Made by a program: the position numbers and the translations under genes. The notes beneath the pieces were generated by a model. The model was not told the DNA's origin, made no database searches, and was given only the letters and a program-made list of their open reading frames with translations. A DNA stretch of 6,586 nt from an uncultured Eggerthellaceae bacterium (lineage in GTDB: Bacteria > Actinomycetota > Coriobacteriia > Coriobacteriales > Eggerthellaceae), in NCBI GenBank assembly GCA_902497215.1, contig CABVEH010000068.1:1-6586 (forward strand), written 5' to 3'. Each line of letters opens with the position of its first letter. Position 1 is the stretch's first letter. Positions 1 to 5,193 of this stretch are shown piece by piece.

Positions 1-1062
1 GTGGGAACCCATGCGTTGCTCGAGGACGACGTCGTGGCGTCGAACCTGACGTTCGCGGTCATAGACGAGCAGCAGCGTTTCGGGGTCAACCAGAGGGCCA
101 AGCTGCTTTCCAAGGGCGAGGCCCCCGACGCCCTGTTCCTTACCGCGACGCCCATACCGCGCTCGCTCGCACTTGCCCTTTTCGGAAACCTGAGCCTTTC
201 CTACCTGCGCAAGCGCCCGCGTTCGAACTCGGCCAGGAAGACCTTCGTGCTTCCCGAATCGCAGAAGGGCAAGGCTTTCGACGGCGCGCTTGCCGAGCTC
301 GCGGCCGGGCGGCAGGTGTACGTGGTATGCCCCTTGATAGGCGTGTCCTCGGAAGAGCGCGACGAGGGCGCCGCGAAGAAGAGGCATGCCGACGGAGGCG
401 ACGACGCGTACCATCCCATGGTCGCGATAGAAGGCGAGGACGACTTCGCCGCCGACAACCTGACGGCTGCGAAGGACGAGGCCGACTTCCTGCAGAGCAG
501 GGTGTTCGTCGACTACAAGGTCGGCCTTCTGCACGGAGGCATGCCTTCCGAGAAGAAAGCCGAGGTCATGGCCGACTTCCGCTCCGGCGACATAGACGTG
601 CTCGTGTCCACGACGGTGATCGAGGTGGGCGTCGACGTGCCCAACGCGACGGTGATGATAGTCGAGGACGCAGACAGGTTCGGCCTGTCCCAGCTGCATC
701 AGCTCAGAGGGCGTGTCGGACGCGGAGAGCACGAAGGCAAGGTCTACCTGGTGTCCGCCTCGAAGCAGCCGTTGGCGCTGAAGCGCCTAGAGGCGTTGGA
801 GAAGAGCGACGACGGGTTCGAGATCGCGAAGTACGACCTATCGCTCAGGCGCGAGGGGGACATCTTGGGCAACCGCCAGTCGGGGACGTCTGCGCTCAAG
901 CTGGTGAATATCATGCGCGACAGCGACATCATAGAGTGGGCAAACGAGGACGCACGCGAGGTGCTGGACGCCGACCCTGACCTTTCGCTTCCCGAGCACA
1001 AGGGGCTTGCGCGCGAGGTGGGCATGGTGTTCAAGGACGAGCATTCGGTGGTGGGAGGATAG
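1..1062 (+). CDS. recG: ATP-dependent DNA helicase RecG, C-terminal part (cut by window start)
   Basis: RecG is a double-strand DNA translocase that remodels stalled forks and branched recombination intermediates. The visible 353 residues cover the end of helicase domain 1, helicase domain 2 and the C-terminal region. Motifs in order, numbered from the first visible residue: DEQQRFG (22-28, motif II), TATPIPR (48-54, motif III), LLHGGM (176-181), STTVIEVGVDVPNA (203-216) and QLHQLRGRVGRG (231-242, motif VI). The first codon, GTG, reads as the internal valine of the family's VGTHAL motif, so it is not a start; the N-terminal wedge domain lies outside the window. Two oddities: an acidic insertion of about 30 residues after CPLI (about 115-150), and LRREGD where E. 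coli and B. subtilis RecG have LRGPG(E/D). The stop is one base before rsmD, and the rsmD ribosome binding site lies within the last recG codons. Confidence 0.96.
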   Translation: MGTHALLEDDVVASNLTFAVIDEQQRFGVNQRAKLLSKGEAPDALFLTATPIPRSLALALFGNLSLSYLRKRPRSNSARKTFVLPESQKGKAFDGALAELAAGRQVYVVCPLIGVSSEERDEGAAKKRHADGGDDAYHPMVAIEGEDDFAADNLTAAKDEADFLQSRVFVDYKVGLLHGGMPSEKKAEVMADFRSGDIDVLVSTTVIEVGVDVPNATVMIVEDADRFGLSQLHQLRGRVGRGEHEGKVYLVSASKQPLALKRLEALEKSDDGFEIAKYDLSLRREGDILGNRQSGTSALKLVNIMRDSDIIEWANEDAREVLDADPDLSLPEHKGLAREVGMVFKDEHSVVGG

Positions 1063-1063
1063 C

Positions 1064-1630
1064 ATGAGGATAATCGCTGGCGAGTACAGGGGGCGGCCCC
1101 TCAGGTCTCCGGAAGGACGCGACACGCGTCCCACGACGGACCGTGTGCGAGAGTCGGTGATGAGCTCGGTGTTCAGCGTCACGGGCGGGTTCGAGGGCCT
1201 TCGAGTGCTCGACGCGTTCTCGGGATCGGGCGCCATGGGCCTGGAGTCCCTTTCGCGCGGGGCGGCGTTCGCCCTGCTCAACGACAGCGCGTCCGACGCG
1301 CGCCGCGTTCTGGAAGGCAACGTGGAGGCCCTGGGATGCGGCAACGCGCAGGTGCGCATAGGCGCAACCGACGTGCTGGCTTGCGGGCTTCCCGGGCAGG
1401 GGTCGCCGTACGACCTCGTGTTCCTCGACCCGCCTTACGCAACCCCGCAGGCCGACGTGGTCGCCCTCGTTTCAGACGCCAGGACAAAGGGATTGCTTGC
1501 CGATGGGTGCCTGGTGGTGTACGAGCACGACGAGCCGGCCGACCCGCAGCTTCTCGCAGCGTCGGGCCTTGCGCTGCGCAGCGAACGCAAGCTGGGCAAG
1601 ACCTACGTGTCGTACATTTCGCTGGCTTAA
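1064..1630 (+). CDS. rsmD: 16S rRNA (guanine-966-N2)-methyltransferase RsmD
   Basis: RsmD uses S-adenosylmethionine to methylate N2 of G966 (E. coli numbering) of 16S rRNA during small-subunit assembly in the cytoplasm. The protein has 188 residues, a normal length. It opens with MRIIAGEYRGR, the family's typical N-terminus, followed by RPTTDRVRES (22-31). The SAM-binding motif I is VLDAFSGSGAMG (48-59) and the catalytic motif IV is DPPY (122-125, in VFLDPPYA). The ATG at 1064 is chosen because it begins this conserved N-terminus and has GGGAGG (1053-1058) five bases upstream; an in-frame start at 1007 would add 19 unrelated residues overlapping recG. It is separated from recG by one base, so cotranscription is likely. 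The frame is intact. Confidence 0.96.
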   Translation: MRIIAGEYRGRPLRSPEGRDTRPTTDRVRESVMSSVFSVTGGFEGLRVLDAFSGSGAMGLESLSRGAAFALLNDSASDARRVLEGNVEALGCGNAQVRIGATDVLACGLPGQGSPYDLVFLDPPYATPQADVVALVSDARTKGLLADGCLVVYEHDEPADPQLLAASGLALRSERKLGKTYVSYISLA

Positions 1631-1641
1631 TCTTGCGTTCA

Positions 1642-1650
1642 TGCTAGAAT
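1642..1650 (+). promoter_or_regulatory. Extended -10 promoter for the sepIVA-like gene
   Basis: TGCTAGAAT matches an extended -10 element (TGn followed by TAGAAT, one mismatch to TATAAT). It begins 12 bases after the rsmD stop. No good -35 box is seen 16-18 bases upstream, as is common for extended -10 promoters. The predicted transcript would start near 1657 and have a leader of about 85 bases before the ATG at 1742. The same TGC-TAnAAT arrangement recurs upstream of rpmF. Confidence 0.55.
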
Positions 1651-1741
1651 GTTGATTTCATGGAGGTTTGTGAGCCGTGCATCTTCATGCCATGCTTCAA
1701 GTCGACCCGATTGAAGACGAACTCTCATTGGAGGAAACGAT

Positions 1742-2212
1742 ATGGACGAAACCGGCGTTTTGGGGCTTCTCGAGGAGCTCTCGATCCTTCTGGAGGATTC
1801 CAAGCCAGTTTTCGGCAAGGGCAACATGCGCCAGGTCGACATCTCGGCCGCGTTCGAGATCATGGACGAGATCCGCGACATCTTCCCTGGCGAGTTCGCC
1901 CAGGCCAGGCAGATCGTCCGCGAGCGCCAAGTGCTTCTCGAGGACGCCGAAGACGAGGCGAACCGCCTCATCGAGGACGCTCGCAGCCAGGCGATGACCA
2001 TCGCCTCCGAGCAGGAGATAGTCCGCATATCCCAGCAGCAGGCCGAAGCCATCATGGCCGACGCCCGCGAGCTCGAACGCGAGACGCGCGCGGGCGCCGA
2101 GGACTACGCCGACGAGGTGTTCGGCCATGTCGAGCAAAGCCTCGACAACGTCCTTGGCCAGGTGCGCCGCGTTCGCGACCGCCTGAACGCTAACTCCATG
2201 AACGCACGTTAG
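1742..2212 (+). CDS. sepIVA: SepIVA-like coiled-coil cell-division/envelope protein (compact form)
   Basis: The protein has 156 residues, is mostly helical and acidic, and shows no signal peptide or membrane segment. Its first 50 residues (LLEELSILLEDS, then EIMDEIRDIFPGEF at 39-52) resemble the N-terminus of mycobacterial SepIVA (Rv2927c) as I remember it: a DELS... stretch, then a DDIKDAIPGEL stretch. A long coiled coil follows (about 53-125), and the end (about 126-149) resembles the SepIVA C-terminus. SepIVA is a DivIVA-related protein linked to septation and polar envelope growth; that role is transferred by similarity. Position supports it, since in mycobacteria this gene also sits next to the DUF177 gene and rnc. 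Automatic annotation may call such proteins ATP synthase subunit B because of the coiled coil; nothing else here supports that. GGAGG (1730-1734) lies seven bases before the ATG. The gene has its own promoter and terminator. The family protein is about 240 residues, so this copy lacks the central repeats. Confidence 0.72.
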   Translation: MDETGVLGLLEELSILLEDSKPVFGKGNMRQVDISAAFEIMDEIRDIFPGEFAQARQIVRERQVLLEDAEDEANRLIEDARSQAMTIASEQEIVRISQQQAEAIMADARELERETRAGAEDYADEVFGHVEQSLDNVLGQVRRVRDRLNANSMNAR

Positions 2213-2234
2213 GCCCCACCAGCCCAACTGTTCC

Positions 2235-2266
2235 GGCCGCCCGCGCGAGTGGGCGGCCTTTTTCTT
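2235..2266 (+). terminator. Intrinsic terminator of the sepIVA-like gene
   Basis: A perfect 8-bp GC stem, GGCCGCCC (2235-2242) with GGGCGGCC (2251-2258), has an 8-base loop and is followed directly by TTTTTCTT (2259-2266). This is a textbook Rho-independent terminator, 22 bases after the stop at 2212. Confidence 0.9.
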
Positions 2267-2301
2267 GCACGAGTGCTTCGCACGCGAACGACGGAGGCGC
2301 A

Positions 2302-2847
2302 ATGAACCCGATACGCATAGAGATACCCAAGGAGCTGTTCACTCCCGCGGAATACAAGCACTACGAAGGCGCTGCAGCCCTCGAGTTCTTGAAGCTCGGC
2401 CCGGACCTGTTCGAGTTCAAGGAGCCGCTTGTATGGCAGGCCGACATAACGAACACCGGAGGCGCCCTGCTCGTGACCGGCACCGTGGAAGGCGAGGCCA
2501 CGTGCGCATGCGCGAGATGCCTCGGTCCGGTCACGTTCCCCGTCACGGGCGAGATCGAAGGGTACTTCCTCGTCAGCCCGGAAGACAGCGTCCCGGACGA
2601 CATGGAAGAGGACGAGTTCGACTACCTGCCTGCCGACAAGGCCATAGACATGGCGCCCCTGATCCAGGCCGCCCTGATCCTCGAGATGCCGCAGGTCCCG
2701 CTCTGCAGCGACGACTGCAAGGGCCTGTGCCCCAAATGCGGGGCAAACCTCAACGAGGGGGACTGCGGATGCTCGGAAGGCGAGCAGGCGGTCGAGGACG
2801 CTGCGAACCCGTTCGCAGTGCTGAAAGACTTCGACTTCGGCTCGTAG
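2302..2847 (+). CDS. yceD: DUF177/YceD family protein, linked to 23S rRNA and L32
   Basis: The protein has 181 residues. DUF177 (YceD) proteins are nearly always encoded just before rpmF and are implicated in 23S rRNA accumulation or large-subunit assembly; the biochemical activity is not settled. Family features seen are the central GEATCACARCLGPV segment (Cys68, 70 and 73), followed by an acidic stretch (DDMEEDEFDYLP, 99-110), and a C-terminal cysteine cluster (Cys135, 139, 143, 146, 155 and 157; CKGLCPKCGANLN). The paired cysteines suggest a zinc site. The ATG is preceded by GGAGG (2293-2297), only four bases away. The start lies about 40 bases after a strong terminator, and I see no convincing promoter in the gap, so expression may depend on readthrough. 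The three isoleucines among the first eight codons are all ATA. Confidence 0.92.
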   Translation: MNPIRIEIPKELFTPAEYKHYEGAAALEFLKLGPDLFEFKEPLVWQADITNTGGALLVTGTVEGEATCACARCLGPVTFPVTGEIEGYFLVSPEDSVPDDMEEDEFDYLPADKAIDMAPLIQAALILEMPQVPLCSDDCKGLCPKCGANLNEGDCGCSEGEQAVEDAANPFAVLKDFDFGS

Positions 2848-2851
2848 TTTC

Positions 2852-2860
2852 TGCTACAAT
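2852..2860 (+). promoter_or_regulatory. Extended -10 promoter for rpmF
   Basis: TGCTACAAT is an extended -10 element (TG at 2852-2853, TACAAT at 2855-2860), starting five bases after the yceD stop. A weak -35-like TTCGAC (2830-2835) lies 19 bases upstream of the hexamer. Transcription would start near 2867, giving rpmF a leader of about 60 bases. A dedicated promoter fits the higher demand for a ribosomal protein. Confidence 0.55.
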
Positions 2861-2884
2861 AGGCTTTCGTGTGTTTTGAAGCCA

Positions 2885-2900
2885 ATGCAGGCGACTGCAT
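2885..2900 (+). other. Small hairpin with GNRA loop in the rpmF leader
   Basis: ATGCAG (2885-2890) and CTGCAT (2895-2900) pair perfectly around the loop GCGA, a GNRA tetraloop. It lies inside the predicted rpmF 5' leader, 13 bases before the Shine-Dalgarno sequence AAGGAG (2914-2919). The structure is visible; any regulatory or stabilising role is inference. Confidence 0.4.
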
Positions 2901-2928
2901 CAAGCGCGTATAAAAGGAGAAGATAAAG

Positions 2929-3108
2929 ATGGCAGTACCCAAGCAACGCACCGGGCGCATCCGCACCCATCGCCGTCGCAGCGTCCATGACCGCATCGAC
3001 GGGCCGGCACGCTCCACTTGCCCGCAGTGCGGCGAAGTGAAGCTTCCCCACCGCGTCTGCCCCAACTGCGGCTACTACAAGAACCGCGAAGTCCTCGAGA
3101 CCGAGTAA
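2929..3108 (+). CDS. rpmF: 50S ribosomal protein L32 (bL32)
   Basis: bL32 is a small structural protein of the large ribosomal subunit. The 59-residue product starts MAVPKQRTGRIRTHRRRS, the typical L32 N-terminus with the conserved basic stretch. It carries a complete zinc ribbon, CPQC (31-34) and CPNC (44-47), so it is the zinc-binding form. The ATG follows AAGGAG (2914-2919) at a spacing of nine bases. It lies downstream of yceD, the usual pairing, and has its own promoter candidate. Its two isoleucines use ATC only, unlike the ATA-rich neighbours recG and yceD, which fits high expression. Confidence 0.97.
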   Translation: MAVPKQRTGRIRTHRRRSVHDRIDGPARSTCPQCGEVKLPHRVCPNCGYYKNREVLETE

Positions 3109-3118
3109 GACGGGACCT

Positions 3119-3143
3119 GCGCGCCTGCATGATGCGGGCGCGC
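3119..3143 (+). terminator. GC-rich hairpin after rpmF
   Basis: GCGCGCCTGC (3119-3128) pairs with GCGGGCGCGC (3134-3143) as ten base pairs including one T-G wobble, with a short loop. It starts ten bases after the rpmF stop and is followed by TTCATCT, a poor U-tract. It may protect the rpmF 3' end or act with the next hairpin as a tandem terminator. Confidence 0.5.
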
Positions 3144-3146
3144 TTC

Positions 3147-3188
3147 ATCTAAAAGGCTTAAACGCGTCCGCGTTTAGGCCTTTTAGGT
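3147..3188 (+). terminator. Long near-perfect stem-loop between rpmF and plsX
   Basis: The left arm 3147-3165 pairs with the right arm 3170-3188 as 19 consecutive base pairs with two T-G wobbles (3148 with 3187, 3158 with 3177), closed by the tetraloop GTCC. The outer part has an A-run on the left (3151-3154) and a T-run on the right (3181-3184), as in many intrinsic terminators, but there is no extra U-tract beyond the stem. The stem ends 34 bases before the plsX start. A role as RNase III target for the plsX-rnc operon is also possible. Confidence 0.6.
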
Positions 3189-3222
3189 CTATCATCCCGC
3201 CGACCACCCTTCAGGGGGACAA

Positions 3223-4230
3223 GTGGCAGAAAAGGTCATAATCGCAGTCGACGCCTGTGGCGGCGACAACGCGCCGGGCGTCGTGCTTGAGGGCGTCGAA
3301 CAGGCGCTGTCCCAAGACCCCGACCTCGAGGTGCTGCTCTGCGGCCTTCCCGAGGTCGTCGAGCCTTTCGCGTCGTCCTACGACAGGTGCCAGGCGCATC
3401 CCGCCTCCCAGGTCATCGAGATGGGCGAGCATCCCGCCGAGGCCGTGAAGGAGAAGAAGGACTCCTCCATAGTCGTCGGATGCAAGCTCGTCAAGGAAGG
3501 GCGCGCGCAGGGCTTCTTCTCCGCCGGCTCCACCGGTGCCTGCCTCGTGTCGGCAACCCTGAACATCGGACGCATCAAGGGGGTCAAGCGGCCTGCCTTG
3601 GGAATCATCCTTCCGGGCGCCAAGAAGGAGACCTTCTTCCTCGACGTAGGGGCCAACGCCGACGTCAAGCTCGACTACATCCTGCAGTTCGCGCAGATGG
3701 GCTGCGTGTACGCATCGTCGGTCATGGGGGCCGAAAACCCGAAGGTGGGGCTGCTCAACATCGGCGAGGAGGACACCAAGGGCTCGGTTTTCGCGCAGGA
3801 CGCCTTCCATCTGCTTCGCGACGAGCTTCCCCAGTTCGCCGGGAACTGCGAGGGCGGCGACCTTCTCAACGGCGACTTCGACGTCGTCGTCACCGACGGT
3901 TTCACCGGAAACGTCGCACTGAAGTGCGTGGAGGGAACGTCCAAGATGCTTTTCACCCTGCTCAAGCAGGCCTTCATGTCGTCTACCGGATCCAAGCTCG
4001 GCGCAATGCTGCTGAAGGGCTCGCTTAAGGACCTGAAGCGCAAGGTGAGCCCCGACACGTACGGCGGGTCTCCGCTTCTGGGCATAGACGGCGTGTGCAT
4101 GGTGGGCCACGGCTCGTCGAACGCCACCGCCGTGTGCAACGGCATCCTGTCCGGATGCCGCGAGGTCCGCGCGCACGTGGGCGACAAGATATCCGCCATG
4201 GTCGGCGCATCCGGACGGGGAGTGGCCTAG
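3223..4230 (+). CDS. plsX: Phosphate acyltransferase PlsX
   Basis: PlsX converts acyl-ACP and phosphate to acyl-phosphate, the acyl donor for the glycerol-3-phosphate acyltransferase PlsY at the start of phospholipid synthesis; it is a peripheral membrane enzyme. The product has 335 residues, normal for the family. Family features: IIAVDACGGDNAPG near the N-terminus (usually DAMGGD; Met is Cys12 here), FFSAGSTGA, RPALGIILP, FFLDVGAN, VGLLNIGEE and VVTDGFTGN, then a C-terminal DTYGGSPLLGIDG and GHGSSN. The GTG at 3223 gives the correct N-terminus and has AGGGGG (3213-3218) four bases upstream. The stop abuts the rnc start, implying translational coupling. acpP, often found next to plsX, is not present. 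The frame is intact. Confidence 0.97.
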   Translation: MAEKVIIAVDACGGDNAPGVVLEGVEQALSQDPDLEVLLCGLPEVVEPFASSYDRCQAHPASQVIEMGEHPAEAVKEKKDSSIVVGCKLVKEGRAQGFFSAGSTGACLVSATLNIGRIKGVKRPALGIILPGAKKETFFLDVGANADVKLDYILQFAQMGCVYASSVMGAENPKVGLLNIGEEDTKGSVFAQDAFHLLRDELPQFAGNCEGGDLLNGDFDVVVTDGFTGNVALKCVEGTSKMLFTLLKQAFMSSTGSKLGAMLLKGSLKDLKRKVSPDTYGGSPLLGIDGVCMVGHGSSNATAVCNGILSGCREVRAHVGDKISAMVGASGRGVA

Positions 4231-5187
4231 ATGTCGCAGGACGTCGAGACCATGGAAGAGCTTCGCGAGCGCAACCTGGGCATGGCCGAGGGCATACTCG
4301 GCTACACCTTCAAGGACAAGAACCTCCTTCTTGCCGCGATAACCCACCCTTCGGCCACCGAAGGGAAGCCCATCACCTATTCCTACGAACGGCTGGAGTT
4401 CCTGGGCGACGCCATACTCGGCGCCATAGTCTCCACCGAGGCATTCCATCGCTTCCCGGAAATCGACGAGGGCGGACTTACCCGCATCAAGGTCTCGCTC
4501 GTCGCTGGCTCGTGCTTGTCCGACGTTGCGCAGGGGCTCGGGTTCGCGAACATAATCATCTTCGGGCACTCCGAGTCGGGCACGCACGGACGCGGGCTGC
4601 ATTCAGCGCTCGAAAACGTGTACGAGGCCGTCGTCGCCGCCCTGTACCTCGACGGCGGCATTGACGCGGCAAGGCATTTCGTGGTCCAGACGCTCATTCC
4701 GCGCATGTCGATCGACCTGGCCCGCACGCCCACGAACCCAAAGAGCGAACTGCAGGAACGCCTGCAGGAGGACGGCATCACGCCCGTCTACAAGATCATC
4801 GAGACCCAGGGGCCTCCCCACGACCGCACGTTCGTATCGCAGGTGTACGCCGGCGACCACGCGCTCGCCCAGGGAACCGGGCGCTCCAAGAAGGAGGCCG
4901 AGAGCCAGGCGGCGAAGTCCACCCTGGCCCGCTTGAGCGAGTTTTTAGGGTTCGGCCTGGACGACGACGCGAAGGCCGCCAAGGAGCAGGCCGCAATGCA
5001 GGCGCGCGCCGCCAAGGCCGAGCAGAAGGCCCAGAAGGCCGCCAAGGCCAAGGCTGCCAAGGAGAAGCGCGCCAACGAGAAGGCAGCGGCCAAGAAGGCG
5101 CAGGGGCGCGACGCCGCAAGCACATCCAGCTGGGAGGCCAAGGCGCTCGACATATCATCCGACCAGGCCGACGGCTCGCGAGGCTAG
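4231..5187 (+). CDS. rnc: Ribonuclease III with Ala/Lys-rich C-terminal tail
   Basis: RNase III cleaves double-stranded RNA, notably rRNA precursors and some mRNA leaders. The catalytic domain (about 12-160) carries ERLEFLGDA (53-61), giving the metal and catalytic residues Glu53, Glu56 and Asp60, and IDEGGLTR (78-85) with Glu80. In the second metal-binding segment, LENVYEAVVAALYLD, Glu132 is present, but residue 129 is Asn where E. coli has Asp114. A double-stranded RNA-binding domain follows (about 168-236), from NPKSELQERLQ to SKKEAESQAAKSTLARL. The protein has 318 residues, against about 225-250 in most bacteria; the excess is a tail from about 244 rich in Ala, Lys and Glu (A247-A290), probably helical and basic, then about 28 polar residues. 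The ATG directly follows the plsX stop, with no strong Shine-Dalgarno sequence, so it probably relies on coupling. smc follows at once. Confidence 0.96.
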   Translation: MSQDVETMEELRERNLGMAEGILGYTFKDKNLLLAAITHPSATEGKPITYSYERLEFLGDAILGAIVSTEAFHRFPEIDEGGLTRIKVSLVAGSCLSDVAQGLGFANIIIFGHSESGTHGRGLHSALENVYEAVVAALYLDGGIDAARHFVVQTLIPRMSIDLARTPTNPKSELQERLQEDGITPVYKIIETQGPPHDRTFVSQVYAGDHALAQGTGRSKKEAESQAAKSTLARLSEFLGFGLDDDAKAAKEQAAMQARAAKAEQKAQKAAKAKAAKEKRANEKAAAKKAQGRDAASTSSWEAKALDISSDQADGSRG

Positions 5188-5193
5188 GTGCGC

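Noticed and set aside
327..980. Plus-strand frame of 217 codons inside recG
   Set aside because: It overlaps conserved helicase motifs in another frame, and its Arg-rich product is typical of shadow frames.
1660..1735. Possible Cys-containing leader peptide starting at ATG 1660 (MEVCEPCIFMPC)
   Set aside because: It has no ribosome binding site, starts almost at the predicted transcript start, and does not stop before the sepIVA-like gene; probably chance.
1697..2302. Minus-strand open frame of 201 codons opposite the sepIVA-like gene
   Set aside because: The plus-strand gene has a promoter, Shine-Dalgarno sequence, terminator and family similarity; the antisense frame has none of these.
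2862..2883. GGCTT/AAGCC inverted repeat before rpmF
   Set aside because: Its left arm lies at or before the predicted rpmF transcript start, so it would form only in readthrough RNA, and the stem is short.
3190..3195. TATCAT as a -10 box for plsX
   Set aside because: No matching -35 or extended TG is present, and it overlaps the region just after the stem-loop; too weak to call.
3211..4602. Long open frame of 463 codons on the minus strand across plsX and rnc
   Set aside because: It lies opposite two clearly recognised genes, its product resembles no family I know, and such antisense frames are common in GC-rich DNA.
4969..5100. Repeat-like GCCAAGG-rich DNA at the end of rnc as a mobile or tandem repeat
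   Set aside because: The units are irregular and in frame, coding for the Ala/Lys tail; this is protein low complexity, not a DNA repeat array.
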